55,429 nucleotides of DNA from Flavobacteriaceae bacterium (GTDB lineage: Bacteria > Bacteroidota > Bacteroidia > Flavobacteriales > Flavobacteriaceae): assembly GCA_024232495.1 (NCBI GenBank), contig JAAEPP010000201.1:1-55429 (forward strand). The letters run 5' to 3'. This document shows positions 7,223 through 16,838 of the stretch, in pieces. The notes under the pieces are model-generated. The model saw nothing but the letters and a program-made list of their open reading frames with translations, did no database searches and was not told where the DNA came from. The position numbers and the translations under genes are program-made. Within the stretch, counting starts at the first letter, position 1. Each line of letters starts with the position of its first letter.

Positions 7223-9466
7223 TTGTGTAAACTTGAACTATCAAAAAATAACAATAAATTGAATAGATTATTTTCTAAGGGTATATGGTTATCAATATTA
7301 ATAACCATGTCAACTTTATCTGCACAAGAAAAATCAATTTCATTAGATGATATTAATGGAGGTACTTTTAGACCAGAATACCTGAGTGCGCTGCGTTCTA
7401 TGAATAACGGTAAAGAGTATTCAATTTACAATTATGATAGAAAAAGTAAGACTTCTACAATCGATGTCTATGACTATAAAACTGGAGAAAAAGTTAAAAC
7501 TTTACTGAATTCTACTGATATTGAAGAGATTGATTATATTATTTCGTACCAATTTAGTGATGATGAAACCAAACTATTATTAGCTACAAAATTGAAACAA
7601 ATCTATAGACGCTCGTCGGTAGGAATTTATTATGTGTACGATTTAAAATTAAAGAAACTTACTTTAGTTTCAGATAATCAAATACAAGAGCCTACTTTTA
7701 ATGGAGATTCCTCCAAATTGGCTTACGGTTTTAATAATAATTTATATGTTAAAGATTTAATGTCTGGAGAAACTAAACAACTCACTTCTGACGGACAAAT
7801 TAATAGAATTATTAATGGGATTACAGATTGGGTATATGAAGAAGAATTTTCTGTAGTAAGAGCTTTTGATTGGAACATAAGTGGTGATAAAATTGCATTT
7901 ATTAGATTTGATGAAACTGAAGTGCCTGAATTTTCAATGGATATTATGGGAAATGAATTATATCCTACACAGCAAGTTTTTAAGTATCCAAAAGCTGGAG
8001 AGAAAAACGCGGAGGTATCGCTGCATATTTATGATTTAGAAACTAATCATACCACTCAAGTTGATCTTTTTAGCTTCAATAATTATTATATCCCTAGAAT
8101 AAAATGGACTAAAGATAAATCATTACTGAGTGTTCAATTATTAAATCGTCATCAAAATGAATTAGATTTAATATTGGTAGATGTTTCAAATAATAATTCA
8201 ACGTCCCTTTTACACCAAGAGAAAGACGACGCTTACGTTGCTATAGATGATGATTTAACTTTTTTAGATAACAATAATTTTATTTGGACTAGTGAAAAAA
8301 GTGGTTGGAACCATATCTATCTTTATGATAAAAATGGTAAAAATGAACAACAAATAACTTCTGGTTTATGGGAGGTAACCAGTTATTACGGATATGATAA
8401 TAATACCGGGTTATTGTTTTATAACAGTACCCAAAATGGAAGTATAAATAGGGACGTCTATTCAGTGTCTTTGAAAGAGAAAAAAGTCAAAAGATTAACG
8501 CATAAAACGGGATCTAATAATGCTTCTTTTAGTACAGATTTCTCTTATTTCATAAATACCTATTCTAGTGCAACGATTCCGTATACCTACACTTTAAATG
8601 AATCTAAAAATGGTAAAGTAATTAGAGAAATCATGAATAATGATGTTTTAGTTAACAAACTAAAAGAATATAAAATTTCTCCAAAGGAGTATTCGACCCT
8701 ATCAATAAACGGGAATCAATTAAATATGTATACTTTAAAACCTTTAGATTTTGACGAAACAAAAGAGTATCCTTTGTTTATGTACCAATATTCAGGACCA
8801 GGATCTCAAAGTGTTTCAAATCAGTGGATAGGAGGAAATGATTATTGGCACCAAATGTTAGTTCAGGATGGAATGATTGTGGTATGTGTTGATGGGAGAG
8901 GAACAGGATTTAAAGGAAGAGATTTTAAAAAAATAACTCAGTTAGAGTTGGGTAAATATGAAGTTGAAGACCAAATAGCGGTCGCAAAAAAGCTAGGAGA
9001 ATTACCCTATATTGATTCTAGTAGAATTGGAATTTGGGGATGGAGTTATGGAGGTTTTATGTCTTCCAATTGTTTGTTTCAGGCCAGCGATATTTTTTCC
9101 ATGGCAATTGCAGTTGCTCCGGTGAGCAGTTGGCGTTTTTATGATACTATTTATACTGAGCGTTACATGCATACACCTCAAGAAAATCCATCTGGATATG
9201 ATAATAATTCCCCCATTACTTATGCAGATAAAATGGAAGGAGATTTTTTATTAATCCACGGTGCAGCAGATGACAATGTTCATTTACAAAACACCTTGCG
9301 TCTTTCTGAAGCTTTAATTCAAGAGGGTAAAGATTTTGAATGGGCAATTTATCCCGATAAAAACCACAGTATTTATGGAGGAAGAACAAGAAGTCATCTT
9401 TACAAGAAAATGACTAATTTTATTAAAGAGTCATTAGGTGGTTCTAATACAAATTTTAGGAATTAG
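7223..9466 (+). CDS. Dipeptidyl-peptidase IV-type S9 serine protease
   Basis: The 747-residue protein has an N-terminal signal-like segment ending near LSAQ, a DPP IV beta-propeller, and an alpha/beta-hydrolase catalytic domain. The catalytic triad is visible: Ser608 in GWSYGG, Asp683 in GAADDNVH and His715 in DKNHSIYGG. The double-Glu motif that grips the substrate amino terminus is present as DWVYEEEF (Glu206-Glu207). This predicts removal of N-terminal dipeptides, typically X-Pro or X-Ala, in the periplasm or outside. The start is uncertain: no in-frame ATG precedes the signal peptide, so TTG at 7223, or TTG at 7259, must be used. The two downstream POT carriers fit uptake of its products. 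Confidence 0.88.
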   Translation: MCKLELSKNNNKLNRLFSKGIWLSILITMSTLSAQEKSISLDDINGGTFRPEYLSALRSMNNGKEYSIYNYDRKSKTSTIDVYDYKTGEKVKTLLNSTDIEEIDYIISYQFSDDETKLLLATKLKQIYRRSSVGIYYVYDLKLKKLTLVSDNQIQEPTFNGDSSKLAYGFNNNLYVKDLMSGETKQLTSDGQINRIINGITDWVYEEEFSVVRAFDWNISGDKIAFIRFDETEVPEFSMDIMGNELYPTQQVFKYPKAGEKNAEVSLHIYDLETNHTTQVDLFSFNNYYIPRIKWTKDKSLLSVQLLNRHQNELDLILVDVSNNNSTSLLHQEKDDAYVAIDDDLTFLDNNNFIWTSEKSGWNHIYLYDKNGKNEQQITSGLWEVTSYYGYDNNTGLLFYNSTQNGSINRDVYSVSLKEKKVKRLTHKTGSNNASFSTDFSYFINTYSSATIPYTYTLNESKNGKVIREIMNNDVLVNKLKEYKISPKEYSTLSINGNQLNMYTLKPLDFDETKEYPLFMYQYSGPGSQSVSNQWIGGNDYWHQMLVQDGMIVVCVDGRGTGFKGRDFKKITQLELGKYEVEDQIAVAKKLGELPYIDSSRIGIWGWSYGGFMSSNCLFQASDIFSMAIAVAPVSSWRFYDTIYTERYMHTPQENPSGYDNNSPITYADKMEGDFLLIHGAADDNVHLQNTLRLSEALIQEGKDFEWAIYPDKNHSIYGGRTRSHLYKKMTNFIKESLGGSNTNFRN

Positions 9467-9499
9467 CGAATAATTTACAACTATTAAAAAAATAAAGAT

Positions 9500-10867
9500 A
9501 TGTCAACAACAACAATTCAAGCCAATCAAAAAGAATTATTTGGCCATCCAATAGGACTTTACGTTTTGTTTTTTACAGAAATGTGGGAACGTTTTTCTTA
9601 TTATGGAATGCGAGCTATTTTAGTTCTTTATTTAGTAGCACAAACCGATGTAGAAAATGCTGGTTTAGGTTGGACTAACGGAGATGCCCTAGCATTATAT
9701 GGATGGTACACGATGATGGTTTATGTGATGTCTATTCCCGGAGGATTTATTGCAGATAAATTTTTGGGTCAAAAAAAATCAGTACTTGTAGGGGGAATAT
9801 TTTTACTTTTTGGTCATAGTATTCTGGCAGTCGAAGAAATGTGGGCGTTCTATACAGGTTTGGTATTGATAGTTTGTGGTGTAGGAATGCTAAAACCAAA
9901 TATTTCTACGATGGTAGGAGGATTATATAAAAAAGGAGACATTAGAAGAGACAAGGGGTTTACTATTTTTTATATTGGGATTAATGTAGGAGCATTTTTG
10001 TCAAGTTTAATTGTAGGTTATGTTGGAGAAGTTTATGGTTGGCACTACGGATTTGGTTTAGCAGGAATTGGTATGGGGCTCGGAATCTTACAATATGTTT
10101 TAGGGCAAAAGTATTTAAAGCATGTTGGTAATTTTTTAGGAGCTTCTCAAAATGAAGATGAAAAAGCCTTGATGAAAAAACCTTTAACCAAAATTGAGAA
10201 AGATAGGGTCGTTGTTTTATTAATATCGTTCTTATTGGTTATTGTTTTTTGGGGAGCATTTGAACAAGCGGGTGGTTTAATGAATATATACACCATGGAA
10301 AAGACTGATAGGATGTTGATGGGTTGGTTAGTTCCAGCTTCTTGGTTCCAATCTTTAAATGCGATGTTTATTATCTTTTTAGGAACTTCAGTTGCCTTAT
10401 TTTGGGCTAATAGAAAACTAAAAGGAAAAGTATCGACTTCTTTGTACAAAATGATATTGGGTCTTATAATTATGGGAACAGGTTTCTTTTTCATGACGGG
10501 TGCAACAGCTCAGTTTGAGTCTACAGGATCCTCCGCAATGTATTGGTTGGTATTGGCTTATCTATTTCATACGGTTGGAGAATTATGTCTGTCGCCTGTA
10601 GCCCTCTCTTTTATAACTAAGCTTTCTCCAGTTAAATATGCATCTATTATGATGGGTGTTTATTTTGCGATGACAGGATTTGGAAGTAAACTTGCTGGTT
10701 TGTTAGGAGAGTGGTCCGAAAGTCTTGGAGAATACACTATTTTTACTGGTATTGCTGTTTTTTGTGTAGTATTGGGTGGCCTGGTCCTTTTAGTCAGAAA
10801 AAAACTAGAAGTATTAACCCATGGTATAGAAGATGCAGAAGGAAAATTACAAAATAGTGAATCTTAA
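9500..10867 (+). CDS. POT/PTR2-family proton-coupled peptide transporter (first copy)
   Basis: The 455-residue polytopic membrane protein has the POT signature ExxERFxYY in helix 1 (TEMWERFSYY, about residues 26-35) that couples protons to peptide movement. The second PTR2 motif is present as FTIFYIGINVGAF (near residue 155). Such carriers import di- and tripeptides with protons across the inner membrane. The gene starts 33 nt after the DPP IV-type protease gene without a terminator, so the two are probably co-transcribed and functionally linked. It is clearly paralogous to the next gene. Confidence 0.9.
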   Translation: MSTTTIQANQKELFGHPIGLYVLFFTEMWERFSYYGMRAILVLYLVAQTDVENAGLGWTNGDALALYGWYTMMVYVMSIPGGFIADKFLGQKKSVLVGGIFLLFGHSILAVEEMWAFYTGLVLIVCGVGMLKPNISTMVGGLYKKGDIRRDKGFTIFYIGINVGAFLSSLIVGYVGEVYGWHYGFGLAGIGMGLGILQYVLGQKYLKHVGNFLGASQNEDEKALMKKPLTKIEKDRVVVLLISFLLVIVFWGAFEQAGGLMNIYTMEKTDRMLMGWLVPASWFQSLNAMFIIFLGTSVALFWANRKLKGKVSTSLYKMILGLIIMGTGFFFMTGATAQFESTGSSAMYWLVLAYLFHTVGELCLSPVALSFITKLSPVKYASIMMGVYFAMTGFGSKLAGLLGEWSESLGEYTIFTGIAVFCVVLGGLVLLVRKKLEVLTHGIEDAEGKLQNSES

Positions 10868-10959
10868 AACTTAGAATTAGAAGATATTTAAAAACAAAAG
10901 CATAGCTTCACAAATCATTCTGTAAGCTTTGATAATTTAATAATTTAAAAATAGATTAA

Positions 10960-12528
10960 ATGGATTTAACGAAGTATAAATTTGAAGGTTCAGAGATGAA
11001 TCAAAAGTTGTTAATGGGGCATCCAAGTGGATTGTTTGTATTATTTTTTACTGAAATGTGGGAACGTTTTTCATATTATGGAATGCGGGCTTTACTGGTA
11101 TTGTTTCTAACTTCAGCCCTATTAGATGGTGGTTGGGCTTGGACTAGAGAAGAAGCTCTTGGTCTTTATGGAACCTATACTATGCTTGTTTATTTTTCTC
11201 CAATTTTAGGAGGATTAATCGCAGATAAATTTATTGGATATCGAAAAGCAGTAGCTTTTGGGGCTTTAATTATGACTTTAGGACATGCCTCTATGGCTAT
11301 GGACACTCCTTGGGGTCTCTACTTAGGAATTGGTTGTCTAGTTGCAGGAAATGGTTTATTTAAACCAAATATTACCTCGATTATTAATGGGGTTTATATC
11401 AATGCACAAGACAAAAAAGATGGCGCATTTACCATTTTTTATATGGGAGTAAATGCTGGGGCATTTCTTGGAATTATGCTGTGTGGTTACATAGGAGAAA
11501 CCATCGGTTGGCATTGGGGCTTTGGTTTAGCTGGAATATTTATGTTTTTGGGAATGTTGCAATTTTGGTTTGCTCAAGGTATATTTGGTAATGTAGGTTT
11601 AGCACCCACCAAAGAAATTGATTTATCGGATGCAGTTGAAAATAATAAGGATGGAGGCACTCAAAAAGTTTCTGATAAAGTACAACGAGATCGATATACT
11701 GTAGTTGGTATTTTAGCTATATTCACCGTATTCTTTTGGGCTGCATTTGAACAAGCTGGTGGTTCTATGACTATATTTGCGGCAGATTATACCAACAGAG
11801 TATTAGAGGGAGATTCAGCGTTGATATTTAGAATAGCAAATACGCTTCTTACAGTGATACCCCTAATGATTATTACTTATGTATTACTACAATTATTTAA
11901 AATCACATTTAAAAAATATGCTTTATCTAATACGTTTTTAGGCTTTAGTTTTTTAATCATATGGTTCATTGTAATTTGGATGCTGTACACTCAATTCAGT
12001 GAAGAATCTACAGAAATACCAGCTTCTTGGTTTGGGATTTTAAACTCTTTTTATATTATTGCTTTTGCTCCACTTTTTTCTAAAATATGGGAAAGTAAGT
12101 TTAATCCGCCAGCCACAGTTAAATTTGGAGTTGGATTAATTTTATTGGGTCTAGGCTTTGGAATTTTAGCTTATGGATCTGCAAGTATACCTCAAGGAGC
12201 CCAGACAGCGTCTGTTAGTATCATTTGGTTAATTTTAGCTTACTTATTGCATACCCTAGGAGAATTAAGTTTATCCCCTGTTGGATTGTCATATGTTTCT
12301 AAATTAGTACCAGCTACAAAAATAGGGATGATGTTCGGTCTATGGTACATTGCTATTGGTCTAGGAAACAAAGCAGCAGGCTCTATGGGGGGTATGATCG
12401 ATTCCATAACATCAGAATATTCTATGAGTACGTTTTTCTTAATTTTCACATTTGTTCCAATAATCGCGGGACTGGTGGTAATGAGTCTAACGCCTATCGT
12501 AAAAAAATTAATGCATGGAGTTAAATAA
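10960..12528 (+). CDS. POT/PTR2-family proton-coupled peptide transporter (second copy)
   Basis: This 522-residue paralogue of the preceding carrier shares the N-terminal block HPSGLFVLFFTEMWERFSYY with ExxERFxYY at about residues 32-40, and has FTIFYMGVNAGAF further on. It is about 67 residues longer, mostly in the middle of the protein, where an additional loop and hydrophobic segments appear. The start at 10960 adds 12 residues before a second ATG (10996, MNQKLLMGHPSG), which aligns better with the first copy and may be the true start. It follows after 92 nt and ends at a strong terminator, closing a protease-carrier-carrier unit. Substrates are presumably di/tripeptides of different preference. 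Confidence 0.9.
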   Translation: MDLTKYKFEGSEMNQKLLMGHPSGLFVLFFTEMWERFSYYGMRALLVLFLTSALLDGGWAWTREEALGLYGTYTMLVYFSPILGGLIADKFIGYRKAVAFGALIMTLGHASMAMDTPWGLYLGIGCLVAGNGLFKPNITSIINGVYINAQDKKDGAFTIFYMGVNAGAFLGIMLCGYIGETIGWHWGFGLAGIFMFLGMLQFWFAQGIFGNVGLAPTKEIDLSDAVENNKDGGTQKVSDKVQRDRYTVVGILAIFTVFFWAAFEQAGGSMTIFAADYTNRVLEGDSALIFRIANTLLTVIPLMIITYVLLQLFKITFKKYALSNTFLGFSFLIIWFIVIWMLYTQFSEESTEIPASWFGILNSFYIIAFAPLFSKIWESKFNPPATVKFGVGLILLGLGFGILAYGSASIPQGAQTASVSIIWLILAYLLHTLGELSLSPVGLSYVSKLVPATKIGMMFGLWYIAIGLGNKAAGSMGGMIDSITSEYSMSTFFLIFTFVPIIAGLVVMSLTPIVKKLMHGVK

Positions 12529-12554
12529 GCTTTAATTTTAATGAATTAAATACT

Positions 12555-12578
12555 AAACGCCTCTTTCGAGGCGTTTTT
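12555..12578 (+). terminator. Intrinsic terminator after the peptide-transport unit
   Basis: The stem AAACGCCTC / GAGGCGTTT with loop TTTC is followed by a short T-run, 27 nt after the stop codon of the second POT carrier. Confidence 0.85.
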
Positions 12579-12593
12579 AAATAAAATATCGAT

Positions 12594-13136
12594 ATGAAAA
12601 AAAATACACTAATAATCATACTCATTTTATTGATTTCACCTTTATACGCTCAAGACGGTATTCGATGGATGTCAATGAATGAAGCTTTAGAGGCTCAAAA
12701 AGAAGCTCCAAAAAAAATACTGATGGATGTTTATACGAGTTGGTGTGGCCCTTGTAAATTACTAGACAAAAATACTTTTGGAAACAAAGATGTTATCAAG
12801 TACGTCAATAAAAATTACTATCCTGTTAAGTTCAATGCCGAAGGAACAGAATCCGTTACTTATCAAGATTTCACTTACACCAATCCTAATTATCAAGAAG
12901 GAAGAAAAGGAAGAAATTCTCAACATTTATTAGCACACGCGTTAAAAATTACAGGGTATCCTACCATTGTTTTTTTTAAGGAAAATGGTGATTTGATTCA
13001 ACCTGTCGTTGGTTATAAAACTCCTGAGCAAATTGAAATATTTTTAAAAATGATTGCCAATGATGATTATCTTAAACTCACAACAGGAGAAGCTTGGCAA
13101 GAATACCAAAATAATTTTAAAGGAAGTTTTAAATAA
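12594..13136 (+). CDS. Secreted thioredoxin-like protein
   Basis: The 180-residue product begins with a clear signal peptide ending near SPLYAQ (residue 20) and carries a thioredoxin active site WCGPCK (Cys51, Cys54) preceded by a beta strand (ILMDVYTSW). The cis-proline loop is visible as TGYPTIVFF. It belongs to the thioredoxin_7/DUF255-like branch common in Bacteroidota and is expected to reduce or exchange disulfides in the periplasm. It lies after a terminator but has no obvious TAnnTTTG box. Its stop codon abuts the stop codon of comEC on the opposite strand. The partner protein is unknown. Confidence 0.88.
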   Translation: MKKNTLIIILILLISPLYAQDGIRWMSMNEALEAQKEAPKKILMDVYTSWCGPCKLLDKNTFGNKDVIKYVNKNYYPVKFNAEGTESVTYQDFTYTNPNYQEGRKGRNSQHLLAHALKITGYPTIVFFKENGDLIQPVVGYKTPEQIEIFLKMIANDDYLKLTTGEAWQEYQNNFKGSFK

Positions 13137-15152
13137 CTAACGAATAATGTAGGCTCCTTTTTGAGATGTTGAATGAAAACTTATATTCCTTTCATAGCAA
13201 CTTTTCTTCCACAACGGTATAAGTGACTTATAGTTATTTCCGTCAACAACTATTAATTTTGGTTTCAAACTATCTAGCATTCTATTTAAATTTATTTTAG
13301 GATTATTTATCAGTATGGCAATGTCAACTCTATTGTTTTTTGGATAAACTCCTAAGCTATCAACAATTAGAATCATTTTATTTTTATAACTGAATACGGT
13401 AGGCATTTTTTTTTCTGAATAGTTATTGATATCATAATAAATTCGATAACCTTTTATGGGATAATTATTTCCGAGTTCTTTTAAGGAATCATATTTAAAA
13501 ATTTCTAATTTCTGTCCTTTTTTATTTCCAATCAAACTATGTCTTGTTTTATGAAAAATAATGAGTTCGTTTGCTGAATGATAATCCTTTATAAGTAAAT
13601 TAGTATAACATAAAATTGAAAGACTTAAAACTGTTAAAAGAACTATTTTTTGTTTTTTTAGTTTTCTATAAGTCACAATTGTAATAAGGATCAAATAAGA
13701 GAAAATAACCTGATTGAAGCTAAATGATATATCCTGAAATAAAAAAATATCCTGCTCTGCTATCCAACTTATAATTGAATTGAGAAGTTTAATCAAATAA
13801 TTGTAGCTAAAAGCAAACCAATCTGGTAAGGCATTAAAAGATGCTAAAAAAATTAGCAGAATACCTAAACAAAGGATGAGTCCAATTACTGGTAACACGA
13901 TTAAGTTTGTTAGTATGAATAATCCAGGGAATTGGTGAAAATAGAATAAACTCAGCGGGATAATACCAATTTGAGCTGCCAACGTTACCGTAATAATTCC
14001 CCAAAATTTTTTAAGAATCAAATGTTTAGGGTAATAAAATTTGTTCCAAACTGGAACTAACCAAAGAATAAATAAAACAGCTAAATAACTTAATTGAAAT
14101 CCAACATGAAATAACCAATTTGGATTGATTATAAGAAGTGTAAAATAAGAAAGAAAAAGAGTATTAATAGCATTGGTATCTCTATTAATAATTTTTGCAA
14201 ATGCAAAAAAGGAAAACATAGTAACTGCCCGAATAACAGATGGAGAGAGTCCAGTAAGAAAAGCGAAACCCCAAAGCATTATAATAATTAAGACATTTAT
14301 ACCTTTCTCACTTTTAAGTAGTCTTTTTATTGGATCAAAAATATACAAAAGGATCATATAAATTATACCGATATGTAGTCCTGAAACTGCTAAAATATGA
14401 ATAGCTCCAGCAGCAGCATAGTCGTCATATAAAATTTTACTTATATCACGTTTTTCACCTAAAACTAGGGCTTGTACAATAGCTAATTCGTTTTCAGATA
14501 AATTATTTTGTTTCAGTTTACCAATTAAAAAACTTCTTAATTTATTTGCTTGACCTCTTAGTGTAGCTTGACCCTCACTTTTATTTAAAATCTCCATATT
14601 TGAAATATTAATTTGATGATAAATTCCAAGACTTTTCATGTACTTCGAATAGTCAAACTGATGAGGATTTAGAGGAGAAGGTATCTTTTCGATTTTACTA
14701 TTTACAACCAATAAGTTGTCAATAGCATAAACTGTTGTAGTCGAATTTCTTTTTATGTTAAGTAGTAGTTTTCCGTTAGAACGCTCATTATGATTTGAAA
14801 TTACTTCAACAATGTATTTAAATTGATAAGCATCTTTTTTTAATACTTCCTTTACTTTTAATTGAAGAAGATTATGAGCGCTAATTTTTTTTGAATAGTG
14901 TTGGTGCTGAAAACTTGGAGTTTGGTACTGATATAGTGTAGCGCCTAGAAACAAAAAACAGGAGTAGGTAATGATACCAAAAAATATTTTTTGAGGTATT
15001 CTTTTTCTTGAATTAGTCCAAAAAATAAGAAGAAGAACAAAGGAGGGGACAAGTAAATATCGAAAATCAATAAAGGGTTTAAAACGAGCAACTAAAATTC
15101 CGGCTGTTAAAAAAAAAGAAAATTTTACAATTGAAAAATTAATAAATTTCAT
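13137..15152 (-). CDS. ComEC/Rec2-family DNA-uptake channel protein
   Basis: The 671-residue polytopic protein has N-terminal helices followed by a DUF4131-like soluble part, then the ComEC competence domain (about residues 220-480) recognised by LGEKRDIS and AVSGLHIGIIY and a series of membrane helices. The C-terminal region (about 500-671) lacks the HxHxDH motif of the metallo-beta-lactamase domain found in longer ComEC proteins, so only the channel part is clear. ComEC moves single-stranded DNA across the inner membrane during natural transformation. No other competence genes are in the window. The gene is last in a minus-strand run after surE, lpxB and the NlpC lipoprotein. Confidence 0.85.
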   Translation of the reverse strand: MKFINFSIVKFSFFLTAGILVARFKPFIDFRYLLVPSFVLLLIFWTNSRKRIPQKIFFGIITYSCFLFLGATLYQYQTPSFQHQHYSKKISAHNLLQLKVKEVLKKDAYQFKYIVEVISNHNERSNGKLLLNIKRNSTTTVYAIDNLLVVNSKIEKIPSPLNPHQFDYSKYMKSLGIYHQINISNMEILNKSEGQATLRGQANKLRSFLIGKLKQNNLSENELAIVQALVLGEKRDISKILYDDYAAAGAIHILAVSGLHIGIIYMILLYIFDPIKRLLKSEKGINVLIIIMLWGFAFLTGLSPSVIRAVTMFSFFAFAKIINRDTNAINTLFLSYFTLLIINPNWLFHVGFQLSYLAVLFILWLVPVWNKFYYPKHLILKKFWGIITVTLAAQIGIIPLSLFYFHQFPGLFILTNLIVLPVIGLILCLGILLIFLASFNALPDWFAFSYNYLIKLLNSIISWIAEQDIFLFQDISFSFNQVIFSYLILITIVTYRKLKKQKIVLLTVLSLSILCYTNLLIKDYHSANELIIFHKTRHSLIGNKKGQKLEIFKYDSLKELGNNYPIKGYRIYYDINNYSEKKMPTVFSYKNKMILIVDSLGVYPKNNRVDIAILINNPKINLNRMLDSLKPKLIVVDGNNYKSLIPLWKKSCYERNISFHSTSQKGAYIIR

Positions 15153-15223
15153 TCAAATCAATTTAAGGTTTACTTAAACTAATTGAGGAGTGTTATAAAT
15201 ATATGATATTTTTTGATTAGAAC

Positions 15224-15724
15224 TCAAATAACTTTTCGGGCTTCTATAAAGGCTTTTTTCCAGTAGTTTTCATCAAGTGATGAGATGATAACTCCTGCTG
15301 AAGTTGTGGAATGAATAAAAAGTAAGCCTTTTTTATTTTTTTCAACGACCAAACCAACATGATTAATGGTTCTCTTTTTTTTATTTGTTTTAAAGAATAG
15401 AAGATCTCCTTTTTGAACTTTACTCAATGAAACTTTTGTGCCTTTTTTTGACATATCACGTGCAATCCGCGGTAAATTGATTTGTTCGCTTTGAAAGGAG
15501 ACAAATAGTAATCCAGAGCAATCTATTCCCTTTTTAGTAGTTCCTCCATACTTATATTTTGTACCTGAATAGGTTTTTGCAAAAGCGATAATTGCATCGG
15601 CTTTATCTGATTTCTTTTTTTTTGGTGTCTTTTCGGTTTTTGTTTCCTTATAATTTGTTTTTTTGGAACTTCCACAAGCAACTAAAAAAAGTGATAAAAC
15701 GATGACAACGAGTTTTAACTTCAT
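15224..15724 (-). CDS. NlpC/P60-family lipoprotein (peptidoglycan hydrolase)
   Basis: The 166-residue protein has a lipoprotein signal with Cys17 in the lipobox VAC, a Lys/Thr-rich linker (about 20-42) and an NlpC/P60 domain. The catalytic triad is visible: Cys69 in GIDCSGL, His122 in NHVGLVV and His138 in FIHST. Such enzymes usually cut the D-Glu to diamino-acid bond in peptidoglycan stem peptides. Its start overlaps the lpxB stop as ATGA (15724-15721), which suggests translational coupling. The lipid anchor predicts a periplasm-facing membrane location. Confidence 0.9.
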   Translation of the reverse strand: MKLKLVVIVLSLFLVACGSSKKTNYKETKTEKTPKKKKSDKADAIIAFAKTYSGTKYKYGGTTKKGIDCSGLLFVSFQSEQINLPRIARDMSKKGTKVSLSKVQKGDLLFFKTNKKKRTINHVGLVVEKNKKGLLFIHSTTSAGVIISSLDENYWKKAFIEARKVI

Positions 15725-16836
15725 TTTTTTGTTTCCTCAATAATTAGTTTTGCAGTTTTTTCGCTCGCTCCGATTCCTCCCAATTTATCTTCCAATTCAT
15801 GATAATCGGAAAATAACACAGTCCGGTTATCATCGTCCAAGATTTTTGTGAGTTCTTTAGAAACCATTTTTTTATTAAAATCTGATTGAATCAGCTCAGT
15901 AACCGCTTCTTTATCCAATATTAAATTTACTAACGAAATATAGTTGAGTTTAATAATTCGTTTGGCGATTTCGTATGATATTTGATTTCCTTTGTAGCAG
16001 ACTACCTGTGGAACTTTAAATAAGGCAGTTTCTAGGGTAGCAGTTCCAGAGGTTACCAGTGCGGCATAGGATACGCTTAATAAGTCATACGTTTTATTTA
16101 ACAATAAATGAACGTTAGAAGTTTTTATAAATGATTTGTAAAATTTTTCGTCTTGGCTTGGAGCTCCTGCAATTACAAATTGATACATTGAGAAGTCTTC
16201 AACAATACTTAACATCACTTCCAGCATTTTTGAAATCTCTTGTTTTCGACTTCCAGGTAAAATAGCAATAATGGGTCGTTGATCCAAGTTGTTTTCTTTT
16301 TTAAACAATTCTACATCTACTTGTGTTCTATTTGAAATTTCATCAATTAATGGATGTCCCACAAAATGAACAGGGAATTGATGTTTGTCTTCATAAAAAG
16401 TTTTTTCAAATGGAAGTATTACATACATTTGATCAACATCTCTTTTAATTGCCTTAATTCTACTTTCTTTCCAAGCCCAAATTTGAGGAGAAATGTAATA
16501 ATGTGTCTTTATTCCTTTTTTCTTAGCCCATTTGGCAATTCGCATATTAAATCCAGGGTAATCAATAAAAATAACTACATCTGGATTAAATTTAACAATA
16601 TCATTTTTACAAAATGTAATATTTTTAAAAATGGTTTTTAAATTAAACAAGACTTCAACAAATCCCATGAAAGCTAAATCTTTGTAATGTTTAATTAAAG
16701 TACCTCCAATTTTCGACATTAAATCACCACCCCAATAGCGAATATTGGCATCTTGATCTTCGCGAATGAGAGCCTTCATTAAATTTGCTCCGTGTAAATC
16801 GCCTGACGCTTCTCCAGCAATGATATAATATTTCAT
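15721..16836 (-). CDS. lpxB: LpxB, lipid-A-disaccharide synthase
   Basis: The 371-residue protein has the family N-terminal motif AGEASGDLHGANL, the central ILPGSRKQEI and the donor-binding block TSGTATLETALFKVPQVVCYK spread over its C-terminal half. LpxB joins UDP-2,3-diacylglucosamine and lipid X to form the lipid A disaccharide at the inner face of the cytoplasmic membrane. Length and motifs are normal for the family. It lies between a small membrane protein gene (2 nt gap) and the overlapping NlpC lipoprotein gene, all apparently in one transcript starting at surE. Confidence 0.94.
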   Translation of the reverse strand: MKYYIIAGEASGDLHGANLMKALIREDQDANIRYWGGDLMSKIGGTLIKHYKDLAFMGFVEVLFNLKTIFKNITFCKNDIVKFNPDVVIFIDYPGFNMRIAKWAKKKGIKTHYYISPQIWAWKESRIKAIKRDVDQMYVILPFEKTFYEDKHQFPVHFVGHPLIDEISNRTQVDVELFKKENNLDQRPIIAILPGSRKQEISKMLEVMLSIVEDFSMYQFVIAGAPSQDEKFYKSFIKTSNVHLLLNKTYDLLSVSYAALVTSGTATLETALFKVPQVVCYKGNQISYEIAKRIIKLNYISLVNLILDKEAVTELIQSDFNKKMVSKELTKILDDDNRTVLFSDYHELEDKLGGIGASEKTAKLIIEETKK

Positions 16837-16838
16837 AA

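Noticed and set aside
10898-10931. AAAGC ... GCTTT dyad between the two POT carrier genes.
   Set aside because: Only five pairs with a long loop and no T-run; not a terminator.
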